From Eudorina sp. 2006-703-Eu-15 (lineage: Eukaryota > Chlorophyta > Chlorophyceae > Chlamydomonadales > Volvocaceae): DNA of 64,000 bases. Shown piece after piece: positions 11,701-23,011 of the stretch. The number at the start of each line of letters is the position of its first letter. The first letter of the stretch is position 1. The notes under the pieces are model-generated. The model saw nothing but the letters and a program-made list of their open reading frames with translations. It made no database searches and was not told the DNA's origin. Location: positions 211,001 through 275,000 of the forward strand of contig BDSI01000144.1 of NCBI GenBank assembly GCA_003117195.1, in the 5' to 3' direction. The position numbers were made by a program, and so were the translations under genes.

Positions 11701-13581
11701 CCCACGTCACAATCCCCTCAACTGCCAACCCTGCAGAAGCTGGGCCTGTCGGCGGCCTGCTTGCGCACCGCCTTCACCTCCCTGACCAGCTCCCTCACGT
11801 CGCTGCAAACGGAGGCGGCCGCGCCACGCCGCGGCGGCGGCGGCCGCAGCACCTTCCTCACCCTTCGAACCGACATCACGGACAAGGTGGAGCGGCAGGC
11901 CTACGAGTAGCGCGAGACCATAGGCAACGAACGGCCTCGTCTGGGAACTGTACTGCGGAGGTAACTTGGTTCATAAGCGCCGGTACGATGCCGCCACCAA
12001 GTGCATGAACATCGAGCCCTCCACATCCTCCGAGCCTGTGGCGACTTGGCGGCGCGAGATCCCGGACATGCAGGAGGGCGTGGCCCACGCCACCAAGGCC
12101 TTCGCGCAGGGCTCGGAGCGGGTGGTGTACCAGTTCACGGAGGTCGTGAGCTTCGATGGCGGCTCCACCGGCGTGTGTGTGGGCCCGCGCCTGGTGGCCA
12201 AGAGCTCGGTTTACGCGGAGGACCTGGACAGCCCGAAGTTCCACCTGCAGTTCTGCAAGAACCAGGGTGAGCTGCTTGATGTATCAGGCCACAAAGAAGT
12301 TATCTGAGGGTTAGCTGGGATACACATAATCATGGGAGGGGCGCCTTTGCTCGTGAACCGTAAAGCCAGCCATTATTCACCATATATCGGGTTGAAAGAC
12401 AGGAGTGGGGGGGGGCAGGGTCTCCACTGTGTCGTACAATATGTCGCATCCCGGCAGGCAGGCAAGCAGGCATGCTGCGAGCACAAGGGCAAACATGTCG
12501 GGAAGCCAGTTGGCAGTTGACACACGCACGGGGTGTGATGAAATGCAAATGACTGCCTCCACTAACGAACTTTGCCCCGTCCCACTCGTAACATGCTGGT
12601 GCCGACGATTTATCGTCTGCCCTCTCAGCCCCGCCTGCTGCATCGCCCACGCCCACGATCGTCACCACCGTCCGCCCGACCCTCCCCGCCCGGCCCCGCC
12701 TGCTGCAACCACCCGCCCCCGCGCAGCCGAGGCTGAAGATCTGGCGCTGCTGTTCAATCGGCGGCTGCAGGGCGGCCCCGAGTGGCAGGTGCACTTCCTG
12801 CAGTGCTTCCTGTACACCATCTGGGACGGGGGCCGCTACTCGCGGACTGGGCAGCTGCAGATCCTGGTGGAGCAGGAGCTGGAGGGCAAGTTCATCAAGT
12901 GGTGAGCGAGCCGCAACAGGGCCGGGCCGGTAGTTTTGCGTGCCGGCAGAAGGCAGACGGCCATTGGAATGGAAATGGAACCATGGGTCGGCGGGGTGCT
13001 GCGAGGGTCCCAACCTATGGCGGCTGCGTGGATCCATGGGTCGGCGAGTGACTCTTTGTATGACATAATTCTGAACTCTAGCCTTCTATTTGGCTGTCGA
13101 TCATGAGGCTCCGGCGCCGGGAATGGTGGCAAAACAGCGGCTTGGGATTGGGCCTTTACACTGCAGCTCTGCTGGGCGCAAAGCGACTACAAGCCAAGCG
13201 CGCGCATAAAAGCGCGGTTCAGGCGCCACAGGCGCCGTCCAAGACAGCGGGGCGCACGAAAGCACACGGACACACACCCGAGCACAGCACCAGCGGTGCA
13301 ACGACAGGAGCCGGCCACACGCACCCAAGCAACTGGGCCTCGCAACCATAGCTCTACACCCACAAAAGGTCATCGGCGACCAACTACCCCGCGGGGCAAG
13401 ACACCTAGGCACGCAGCGCTCTCGGCAGGGCGCCAGGCGCGCTTCGCCCGTCCAGTCCTGCACCATCGTCCGCCGAAGTCACTGCCGTCTCTGCCGGGGG
13501 GTGGCCCGGGGAAACGTTTGCGAACAGCAAAGATCGTTAAGTGAACAGTGAAAGCTTCCAGTATATATAGAAGTACGGTAA

Positions 13582-13605
13582 CCCCGGTGATCCGGGTCAC
13601 CGGGG
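13582..13605. repeat. Perfect inverted repeat in VWK-1 intron 6
   Basis: Nine-base arms CCCCGGTGA and TCACCGGGG flank a six-base loop. The hairpin sits in a segment of about 600 bp (roughly 13,080-13,680) that has no counterpart in the same intron of the other copies, so it may belong to an inserted element. Confidence 0.5.
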
Positions 13606-14253
13606 CATAACTAACAACCGACAGCCGAAAGGCTGCCGTTCAGAACCTAGCTTAGAAACTATAGTCGCTTCTCTCCTGCCGTGTCTAAGCCGCAACTAAA
13701 TGCATTTGATCATGTTTGGCGCTTTGGTCTGGATCCCCTTGCCGGCTTGTTTTGCTCCCTTGCGTGCCTGCCGGCTTTGCTCAGGAACAACAACACGGGT
13801 GGAGTGACCCAGGCTCCGCTGGTGCCCGCCGCCGCCTCGGCCGCCGTCGCCGACACGAGGACTAACGATGCACACCTTCTGGCTGTCATCGCGGAGGACG
13901 ACGAAAATGAGGATCAAGGCCGAGACGCTAAGGTTGACGACCACCGCCAGTACGGCAGCGAGTGCGACGGCGGGCTAGGCGGGCGCGCCACCGAGCCCGC
14001 CCTTGCCGAGCATGTGCCGCAGTGCTTCTCACACTTCACGTACAGCGTCACGGACGGCAAGAGGCTGGTGTGCGACCTCCAGGTGAGGCGGGGGATATTC
14101 GGTCGAAGCTGCTGGGGTGAGCGAGGTGGCTCAGGAGGTTCAGTTACACGGCCTGCTGCACCACGCAGTGCAAATCTGGCTGGCGCCGATAGGCCGCACG
14201 CTACTCCAGCAACTACCGCAAATGGCGTCATATATATGTCGTTTGCGGTTCCG

Positions 14254-14325
14254 GGTAATTGTCCACCCGGCTAGCTGTCCACGAGGGAAACTGTCCACCC
14301 GGGTGATTGTCCACCCGGGTAACTG
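14254..14325 (+). repeat. Short tandem repeat, unit near TGTCCACCCGGGT
   Basis: Four imperfect copies of a 17-18 bp unit (GTAATTGTCCACCCGG and variants) lie in the last intron of VWK-1. The other copies lack it. Confidence 0.6.
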
Positions 14326-15454
14326 GCTGACTGGGATACCTTGCACGACAATACGCCTACATGCATGGTGTGAAAAAAAGCGCAACATTCAGCTTACCTA
14401 CACACACAGGGCGGATCTCTTATCTAAACACACCAACACCATCATCCAATCCCTCCGTTTGCGGGCTAGCCAAGCAAGCGCTTGCGGGGCGGACATGCGG
14501 CACAGGTACCTCGCATGAACCATCAAGACGCCGGAAACCGCATGCATGTTTCCTACAGGCGTTTTCTGAGCAGACAGTTTGTTTGTAACTCATCGGGGGG
14601 GCGGGGGGGTTCTGGGGAAGAACGGAGCCCCCCCAGCGGCTCCCAGATAATGATTTATTATGTCCCGGCCCAAACTCATTCCTTGGTATGAAATGAGAAA
14701 TTCCCGGGCCAAAATGAAGAACACTGCTGCCCCTCCCCCTCCCCTCTCTCCCGCCCTGCTACTACAGGGCGTCTGGAACCCTGTGGACGGCTTCACGCTG
14801 ACCGATCCCGTCATTCACCACAAGGCCAGGCCCAAGAGCGACACCCGCGCCACCGACAAGGGGAAGCGGGGCATTGAGTCCTTCTTCAGCACCCACGTCT
14901 GCAACCCGCTGTGCAGGCGGCTGGGGCTGGAGCCCGGCCCTGTCAGACCCAAATGACGCAGGGGGACTGCACTTTATTGCAGCACGCGGCGCAGATGATA
15001 ATAGACGAGTTGAGGGACCCGTAAGGAATCCAACCCGGGTGGATGAACAAGGTCCGGGTTACTGGTAGGTGGTCCCGTAATGTTGGGCGTACTACGCCGG
15101 ACAAAGGCACTCCGCAGATTGGGATATATGGGGATCTTCCGGTTTATATAGCTGATATATATACCCTGCTACGTTATGCGTTAAGCTGCTACCGATCAGG
15201 CATCGCGCGCCTGGTTGTAGCGTACAGTTGTTCACGTGGCTGAGGCGTCCACCAGCCGTCGGATGATGGCGCCGCAGAATTGCCGTGCCGTCATCTGTCG
15301 GTGTACGACGACATCCCCGCCTGTCTAATGGATGCTGCCTCCGCCCAGTACCGAGCCTCCACCGAGCGCTTTGGTTCTGAAGACGCTGCTCGCGTCCAAC
15401 CAGCAGCCTCTGATGACACGAACTTGAGCGTCTTATGCGCACTGCCGGCCTGAT

Positions 15455-15545
15455 TGTATCGTGCCCTGGGCCTCGATCTATGTCGCACCCTGGGCCTTGA
15501 TCTATGTCGCACTCTGGGCCTCGATCTACGCCGTACTCTGGACGA
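15455..15545 (-). repeat. VWK-downstream degenerate tandem repeat, copy-1 side
   Basis: Three units of about 26 bp based on CTGGGCCTCGATCTATGTCG. The reverse complement matches the unit CGAGGCCCAGGGTACGACAC found at 17.1-17.5 kb, so in gene orientation it lies downstream of VWK-1 just as the other blocks lie downstream of the minus copies. Confidence 0.6.
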
Positions 15546-15698
15546 CTTCGATGTGTGTTTAAATATGGGTTATTTCTATGCGAGGGTGGATATATGAGCC
15601 TGGCGAGGTTTTGGGGCACGGAGCAGCCAAGCTCATTGCGGATACCGATCTACCAAAGATCGCGGCGTTGAGGTGTGGAGGTGTCTTGCCGCCCTGTC

Positions 15699-15777
15699 GG
15701 TGGGGCCTGCTGGGGCTTGCCCTGGTATACACCGTTGATCCCTTTGGGGTCCGCTGTAACGTTCATTCATTCATTCA
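15699..15777 (+). mobile_element. Short retroelement copy with CATT-repeat tail
   Basis: A body with GGGGCTTGCCCTGGTATACA and GGGGTCCGCTGTAACG is followed by ATTC repeats. It is about 80 bp long and closely matches 16.64, 34.55 and (in its 3' part) 42.21 kb. A target-site duplication is not clear for this copy. Confidence 0.55.
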
Positions 15778-16640
15778 ATTATCGCGAGTCCGTCGTGATT
15801 ATACAGCAGTGGAAACATACATGTATTGCATCAAGACCGCCCCGGCAACTGACGGATGACTCGCGTTGCTCCCTCGCTCGCTCTTCGTTACATCCTACTC
15901 CCAATCAGGCGACCTTCAACTTTCTTGATTGCCATGTGTGCATGCATGCCAGTGAACGGATCACCTATCGCTGATCGTAGTAGTAATGCGGGCCACGACC
16001 AGGTCGCCCAAACCGACCGCTGTCAGCTTGCGAGCCAGCGGCGGCATTGGGCTTTGTATGTACGCACGCCACCGTCAAGACAGACGCACATGTGGTACAC
16101 CGAACGTTGTTGCGATCCAGCATCGACAATCATCGCAACGCGCTGCCACGTGCTGCCAGTAGTAACACGCGCACCGCCGGTAAGTGTTCGTTGCGATTCT
16201 TGCCACGCATGCACGTCCATCGAAAAGGCGGCGGCCATCCGTTCGGTTCCTGCGCCACAGGACCCAGGTTTGTATCAGCGATCCATCCTGCGTCGATCTG
16301 TCCATCCGTCCGTCTCACACAACATTACGACCACCGGTGATACACACGCTTGAACACTGTCATCGCTATTTTACCCGCTTGCAGCCAGAGATCATTGAAA
16401 CAGTGCAGGACGGAGCTGCACATCATGTATGTGTGGATCGATGGCCCACATCAACCTCAATGGGTCAACATCGCCGCGGTCGTCAATCGTACGAACTCAA
16501 TCGATCACATACATGTACGAAATCCCGCGCGGACGATCACATGTACGACATGTACGATGTCATCACACGATCGATTCCCCTCACCGAGCGAAGTTCACCG
16601 CTGACCCCCGCCGACGCAGCGCACACAATAACATATGACG

Positions 16641-16722
16641 GGGCCTACTGGGGCCTACTGGGGCTTGCTCTGGTATACACCGATGATCCCGTTGGGGTCC
16701 GCTGTAACATTCATTCATTCAT
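16641..16722 (+). mobile_element. Short retroelement copy with CATT tail and target-site duplication
   Basis: A body containing GGGGCTTGCTCTGGTATACA and GGGGTCCGCTGTAACATTC ends in a CATT repeat. The heptamer CATATGA occurs just before the body (16,632-16,638) and again immediately after the tail (16,720-16,726), as expected for a target-site duplication made by target-primed reverse transcription. There is no coding capacity. It could be a SINE or an extremely 5'-truncated LINE. Confidence 0.65.
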
Positions 16723-17094
16723 ATGATGCTAGCTGCTAACTTATATTAAAATGACATGCTTCTGGGCGAAACATTCGGTAAATTCCTGCTGCACGGACTC
16801 CCAAAAAACCTTCGAGATTTGATGTATTGGACTCCGTAGAAACAAATTCTATCTGGAAATCTGCAGTTGTAGCAGCAGGAGCGATTCCGACCAGAGGATT
16901 CCGACATCGTAAACAGGTGTACGATGGCCCTGCCTGCATTCGTTAGTTCCGGTTATCACGGAAATATTTTCGATTGGTGTCTGCTATGGATGCCGAATGC
17001 TGCTGCCCCCGATGAACGACACAACCAATGCATTCATCCACCCTCCCGAATAAATCCGGACACAGCAATGGGATTGGCCGCCGAGCGAGGGCCC

Positions 17095-17500
17095 GCCCAC
17101 ACGCCGTGGTCCAGCGTACGACACACACCCAGGCTGGAGTATGACACACATCGAGGCGCCCAGTACGACACACACCGAGGCGCAGGTAGGGCACGCACGA
17201 CAAACCAGTCCAGGGTACAATACACATTCGTTGAAGCCCCGAATACAAGCAACATGCATACTAGGGCCCTCGGGTACAACATACCAAGGCCCAAGGTTAC
17301 GACTAAAATCGAGGCCCAGAGTACGATTCATTTCAAAGACCAGGGAACGACACACTCCTAGAGCCCAGGGCATGATGCACACCGAGGTCCTAGATTCAGC
17401 ACACACTCATGCCCTGAGAACAACAATCTGAGGAGCCGGCGGGTACCGACATTACCGAGGCCCAGGGTACGACACACACCGAAGCGCAGTGTACGGCAGC
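17095..17500 (+). repeat. VWK-downstream degenerate tandem repeat, copy-2 side
   Basis: Roughly 27-30 bp units vary around CGAGGCCCAGGGTACGACAC, many with a CACACACCGAGGC junction. The block begins about 160 bp past the VWK-2 stop codon. Related blocks follow VWK-1, VWK-3 and VWK-4. Confidence 0.6.
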
Positions 17501-17660
17501 CCGTGCACCAGAGTGCACACCGGCAGTGCCATGGAGGCGCCCAATTGCACATACAGACTGCGGAGGCGCAAGCGAGCGGGACCAGCAGAGCCAGGGTGGC
17601 ACCAGCAGAGTCTCGGGACTTGATAGAGGGGCCGCCGGCACCCTCCTGCTGGCTGGCTGG

Positions 17661-20600
17661 CTAGGCGGGGACGGGCTCCAGCCCCAGCCGCCTGCACAGC
17701 GGGTTGCAGACGTGGGTGCTGAAGAAGGACTCGATGCCCCGCTTCCCCTTGTCGGTGGCGCGGGTGTCGCTCTTGGGCCTGGCCTTGTGGTGAATGACGG
17801 GATCGGTCAGCGTGAAGCCGTCCACAGGGTTCCAGACGCCCTGTAGTAGCAGGGCGGGAGAGAGGGTGGAATGAGGGGTTTTGATTTGAGTTTGGTTGAT
17901 TTCATACCGTGTATAGGACAATAGATAGGAGTGCTCCTCAGTGTCGGTCGAGAGGGATCTCAGGCAGGGGCGGCCACAGAACGTACGGCACCGTACGTGT
18001 ACGCTGGTTGCTAGCGCACGACCTATAATTATTACCCGCCAGATCCGCACTGGTGGCCGTCCCCTAACTGAGCCAGCCACTTAACACCCGCGCGTATGTA
18101 TCATGTGTCTCATGTGTACGTACGAGTTGGCTAGGCACCTGTCACCAATGGCCCCATGGCGAAACACATGAGAAGGGAAGGGTTGTGCTGTAATCCCAGC
18201 GACAACATATACCGTATCCTTCCGATCCTACAATGTGAGAATGCGCCTGCTGAGTTAAATGATTGAATGATTGATTGATGATGAATCCCAACGGGCGGCC
18301 CGCCCCTGACATGTAACAACCCCGACCGACCAACCTCCGGCTCACCTGAAGGTCGCACACCAGCCTCTTGCCGTCCGTGACGCTGTACGTGAAGTGTGAG
18401 AAGCACTGCGGCACATGCTCGGCAAGGGCGGGCTCGGTGGCGCGCCCACCACCGCACTCGCTGCCGTACAGGCTGTCGTCGTCAACACCGGTCTGTTCAT
18501 CTTGTTCATCTTCATCCTCGTCGTACTCGACGATGGCACCCAGGTGGTTGTTGGTAGAGCTCGTGGCGACGGCGGCTGCGGCGGCGGCGGCGGCGGCGGG
18601 CACCAGCGAAGCTTGGGTCACTCCACCCGCGTTGTTATTCCTGAGCCAAGAGCGCAAGTCAAACAAATTCAACCCGTCATTCCATCATAACCCTACGTAC
18701 ACATAGGAAAACCTGCCGACCCGTGGTTCCAAGCACCCGCCTGCCTTCTGCCGGCAGAACGACCTGCCCTGCCCTGTGGCGGCTCGCTCACCACTTGATG
18801 AACTTGCCCTCCAGTTCCTGCTCCACCAGAATCTGCTGCTGCCCAGTACGCGAGTAGCGGCCCCCGGCCCGGATGGTGTACACGTAGCAGGGCAGGAAGT
18901 GCACCTGCCACTCGGGGCCGCCCTGCAGCCGCCGGTTGAACAGCAGCGCCAGCTCCTCAGCCTCGGCTGCGTGGGGGCGGGTCATTGCATGCAACAGGCG
19001 GGGCCGGGAGGGCAGGGCCGGGCCGGGCAGGCGGGAAGGCGACGAGGGCGTGGCTGAAGTCGTCGGGGTGAGGTTAAGCGTGAGTATACCGAAGCAGGCA
19101 ACTTAGTTCTGTTGCAGCCCGCGCCGTCCCCCCGGAACCGGAGATGCCGACGTGGAGCTGGGATGCCGACCTTGGGAAGACCTGCCCGCCCCCTCCTCTT
19201 GCAGCCGGACATAATACACATGCTGGTTCCACGATCCAATCATATCGCCCGCCACCACGCTATCCGGATCCTTATTTCCCGTGGTGCGCTCTATTCAAGG
19301 CAAACATCTGACGGCAGCGATAGCTCACCCTGGTTCCTGCAGAACTGCAGGTGGAACTCCGGGCTGTCCAGGTCCTCCGTGTACAGCGAGCTTTTGGCCA
19401 CCAGGCGCGGGCCCACACACACGCCGGTGGAGCCGCCATCGAAGCTCACGACCTCCGTGAACTGGTACACCACCCGCTCCGAGCCCTGCGCGAAGGCCTT
19501 GGTGGCGTGGGCCACGCCCTCCTGCATGTCCGGGTTCTCGCGCCGCCAGGTCGCCACGGGCTCGGAGGATGTGAAGGGCTCGATGACCATGCACTTGGTG
19601 GCGGCATTGTACCGGCGCTTGCGAACAAACTGTTTTCCGCAGTACAGGTTCCAGACAAGGCCGTTACCGATGATCTCGCGCTCGTCGTAGGCCTGCCGCT
19701 CCACCTTGTCCGCGATGTCGGTTCGAAGGGTGAGAGAGGAGCTGCGGCCGCCGCCGCCGCCGCGGCATGGTGCGGTCGCCTCTGTTCGCAGCGAGGTGAG
19801 GGAGCTGGTCAGGGAGGTAAAGGCGGTGCGCAGGCAGGCTGCCGACAGGGCCAGCTTCTGCGGGTTGGGGTTGGGATCGGAATAGGAGATAAACAAACAG
19901 GTTAAGGGAACGTGCAGGACCCAGCAGTAGCGGTCGGCACTAGATGAAGCGCACAGAAACCCAATGCCAGAACACCTTATGACCCGGCGCGCATTGTTGT
20001 ACCCCTGCCGTCCACCCCTGCACACACCACGACCCATAATGTACCTGGAACGAATGCCGCGGCAGGGCCTTGGCAATCCTGGCGAGCACGGTGTAGTTCT
20101 CGTCGGGCGGCCCAAACGCCACCGTACCGATGAACACGCGGTCCCGTCCAAGCAGGTCGCCCATCCGCTTTACGCGCGCCACACAGTCATCAACGACCTG
20201 CTTGTGAATTATCTTACGGCACTCTGGCGGCGACTCGGGACAGTCTTGAAATTGCGGCTGGCGCTGGGCCGCCCCTCCCCTAGGCCGCTGTACCCCGCCG
20301 CCGACGACGCCGCCGAAGCCTTTATTCTGCTTTGCTTCGTAAAATGCGTCCCAGACGTAGTACCCGTGTGCACAGCTCCTGCCCACGTGGTCGCTGGGGC
20401 CGCCGTCGGAGAGCAGCACCAGGAAGAGCTGGTTGGAGTGGCCTGCGTCGCCGGCCAGCAGCTTGAGGGCGGCGTCCAGCGCGGGCAGGTAGTTGCCGTG
20501 GGACCGTGCGCGGGCGGACATGCGGCCCTTGAGGAAGGTGAGGAGTTTCGCATCGGGTGTGGCGCGCTCCAGAACCACGGTCGCGTCGTCGCTCATCTCG

Positions 20601-21911
20601 ATGACCGACACCTGGACCCCGGGTGTTGATCGGAGGTAGGGTGGGGAGCAGGTCGGGTGCGGATCATGGCACCAGGATTCCATCCATGGTAAGATGCGAG
20701 CCAACGTACGGGGATGGGCACAAGCCAAGGAAAGAGACTCAGCGAGGTAAACTCGCTGCGGTGATGCGGCACACGGTGACCCCTTGGGTGAAGGGATGTG
20801 GGAGCCGGGGCATGTGACCATTCACACGCCGAATCAGCAGCGGAAAGGACAGAGATTCAGGTCGGATTTCACCATGAGCTATGGGCCAGGTCAGTCAGGG
20901 CACAAGGCACAAGGAGCGAGGAGGTAAGTGCAGTCCACAAGGAGCGAGGAGGTAAGAACAGTCCCAGTGAGACGACTCCTAATCCTGTCCCCCATTGCCT
21001 GCCGTATGTACCCGCCATCACCCACCTCCATCCTCCCCACGCCGGACTGGCGCAGCTGCGGCTCGATAAGGTCCCGCGCCAGGCAGTCGTACACCGCCGC
21101 CGTACGGCTGTCGTACCCCGGTACGTCATTCTTGCGCATGGACCCGCTGTGGTCCACAATCACGACCACGTGGGCGGCCCCGCCTCCCGCAGCAGCAGCC
21201 CCGCTCAGGGTCCGGGACACTTCCTCCAGCGCATCCGCGAGTCGCCAGCTGGTGATCTCGTGGCGGCTGGTCTCGTCCGTGATGTACACGACACCCTGCG
21301 CTTCACCAACACCAGCAGCAGCGGTGGGAGCAGCCGTCGCATTAGAGGCAGTCGTAGCAGTTGCGGTCATAACCGGATGGGCCGTAGCAGACGTCATCGC
21401 AGCAGGGGCAGCAGCGGCGATGACAAACGGGACAAGTAAGGTCAAAGGGCGGCCCGGACCTGGATTGCACCGTTGCATCGCAACACACGAAGCAACATAT
21501 ACAAGTACGGCCAGCGGCATCGTAACCCTGGCCAGCATACGACCATCAGATAGCATGGCATCATCAGTCCATGGAGGTAGACAGCATATTCGTTCTCGAC
21601 AACCTCATCTACGGAGCCGGTGTTTGTTACCCGCTGGGTTGGTTAGTTATGCTTAGTATGTACGACGGTATACTTGCCTTGTGCGTGTATCGCCAGCGCG
21701 TCTTGCCGTCCCGCCCGGGGTTGGCGCGCTCCTTCCTGCCGTACTTGACAGCTTCCTGCAGCTCCCGCTTCTCGATCCCGCGCTCTTCGCGCCGCTGTCG
21801 CCCGTGCGCGTGCGACACCAGCGACACAGCCGAGGTCGGCAACTCGGAAGCTCCCCCCAGGCCCAAGCCCGCCGATAGGAGTCCAATCAGGTAATCTACT
21901 TGTCTATCCAT
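17661..21911 (-). CDS. VWK-2: vWA domain-alpha-kinase protein, apparently intact (749 aa)
   Basis: Predicted exons in transcript order are 21911-21678, 21295-21026, 20611-20045, 19857-19329, 18966-18792, 18640-18346 and 17840-17661. Their lengths sum to 750 codons with all phases consistent. Residues about 120-345 form a vWA domain with MIDAS DHSGS near residue 126. Residues about 450-745 form an alpha-kinase (MHCK/EF2K) domain with the VAKSS lysine near 511, VEQELEGKFIKWNNN, FSHFTY, CDLQGVW, LTDPVIH and the H-x-C-x3-C zinc site (THVCNPLC). Proteins with this order, such as Dictyostelium VwkA, are Ser/Thr kinases linked to contractile vacuole and myosin II function; substrates here are unknown. 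A Gly-rich insert sits in the linker after the vWA domain. Intron 1 has a GC donor (AAG then GCAAGT). The N-terminus differs from VWK-1 and VWK-3 by a basic insert. There is no signal peptide or membrane segment. Confidence 0.85.
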
Positions 21912-22393
21912 TTATTGATTGAGGACTGCACGAATTCGGGAATTACGTAGGGCGCGACAATAGTTCCGGCGGGCGGGCGGGCGGCGGCCGGACCGGACAA
22001 ACATACAAACATACTTTTACCTTCACACGGTAACTGATATAAATGTTAACATGAAGGCGTATTTCGATTGCCTGGGAGGGTCCGGGCGAGCCGCGCTCGT
22101 TTTGTCGGCGAACGCCATTTATACATACCTGTGCCTCTACCTCCACTTTGCTTGCAGCGGCACGCTTCAACGGTTGGTGGATGGACAATACGCACAATAA
22201 TCTATATGTATTTCTACAATACCCAGGATATTGATCGCTTGAAATAGATTTGATGCAAAGCTCACCGCGCTTGTTTGGTCGCAAGGGATCAGACACTTGA
22301 AAACCCAGGTGACCCAACATCCCATCATAACAATTTCCAATTGTTTTCATAATAACACCAGGCCTCGTACAAATCTGAGCGCCTCGTACGTAC

Positions 22394-22470
22394 CCGTGAG
22401 CTCCGCCATGACTGAACCCGTGAGGGCGCGCGATGAGCGAGACACCATCGCGAATCCTGGCGAATCCCCA
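22394..22470 (-). promoter_or_regulatory. VWK upstream module, copy 2
   Basis: The sequence with ACCCGTGAGCTCCG and GAACCCGTGAGGGCGCGCG, followed by ATCGCGAATCC, matches modules about 400-500 bp upstream of the other VWK start codons. Orientation relative to the gene is conserved. Its function is not shown by the sequence. Confidence 0.35.
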
Positions 22471-22651
22471 GCTGTGAGGCGCCTAACAAATACATTCAAT
22501 GATTTTTACATAGCTGTATCGGTTTTCAAGACTGTTAATCGATCGAAGGTAGGAATGGCAAAGCTGCGTCCGTTCAAGGAACAAGAAAATAAACGGCTAA
22601 AACCTGCAGAATGCCACTCAGATTTTATGAATCCGGTAGCGGCCACGGATC

Positions 22652-22936
22652 GGGGGTCAGGGCGCGCCCTGAGAAAATACGTCTTTCTGGCGTTCAGGGC
22701 GCGTCTTGGCCAAGGGCATTTGGGGCGGGCCGGCCCGGACGGTCGCAGGGTCAGCCACCAGCAGGTAATCAAAAGAAACAAATGCCGCTACCAGGAAAGC
22801 ATAGGGACCAGACATGCCCCCCTGCGTCCCGGTTGCGGGGGTCAGGGCGCGCCTTGGCCGAGGCGCGCCCTGACCCCCTAAAAGACGTATTTTTGGGCGG
22901 GGCCCCAGCGCGAAGCGCGTTCGGGGGGCCCCGCCC
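22652..22936. repeat. Cluster of GC-rich palindromes
   Basis: Arms of 18 bp (GGGGGTCAGGGCGCGCCT at 22,837-22,854 and its exact complement at 22,861-22,878) surround a six-base loop. A second hairpin with 12-bp arms (GGGCGGGGCCCC at 22,895-22,906 and 22,925-22,936) follows. A partial copy of the first lies at 22,652-22,673. The cluster ends close to a TG microsatellite. Confidence 0.7.
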
Positions 22937-22952
22937 CCTAGGATTGCCCATG

Positions 22953-22954
<2 letters not shown>

Positions 22955-23009
<55 letters not shown>
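22955..23009 (+). repeat. TG dinucleotide microsatellite
   Basis: About 27 TG units directly follow the palindrome cluster. Confidence 0.9.

Positions 23010-23011
<2 letters not shown>

Larger units (their letters stand above)
8769..14956 (+). pseudogene. VWK-1: vWA-alpha-kinase gene with nonsense codon and frameshift
   Basis: Predicted exons are 8769-8987, 10354-10623, 10793-11140, 11217-11369, 11737-12266, 12727-12901, 13785-14082 and 14768-14956. They encode an N-terminal segment, a vWA domain (DHSGS MIDAS in exon 2, GNYLPALDAAL and LLSDGGPSDH in exon 3) and an alpha-kinase domain (VAKSS lysine, VEQELEGKFIKW, FSHFTYSVTDGK, LTDPVIH, CNPLC zinc site). Compared with the minus-strand copies, exon 5 has GAG to TAG at 11,908-11,910 and a 4-nt insertion near 11,927-11,930, just before the kinase domain. 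If read as is, translation stops after the vWA domain, leaving a kinase-less product; otherwise it is a pseudogene or carries sequencing errors. A 76-nt intron or insertion at 11,141-11,216 is absent from the other copies. Intron 1 begins with GC rather than GT. Confidence 0.8.
14957..17660. other. Convergent intergenic region between VWK-1 and VWK-2
   Basis: No gene was recognised. The region contains two short CATT-tailed retroelement copies (15.7 and 16.6 kb) and two blocks of the VWK-downstream tandem repeat, in opposite orientations (15.46-15.54 kb and 17.1-17.5 kb). This matches the tail-to-tail arrangement of VWK-1 and VWK-2. The first TGTAA, the poly(A) signal of chlorophyte algae, after VWK-1 is at 15,755 inside the inserted retroelement. 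Confidence 0.45.

Noticed and set aside
17034..17410. Overlapping frames with repeated CRTLGLGV/CVSYxxP motifs, as if a repeat protein
   Set aside because: They derive from the degenerate VWK-downstream tandem repeat and are interrupted and phase-inconsistent among copies.
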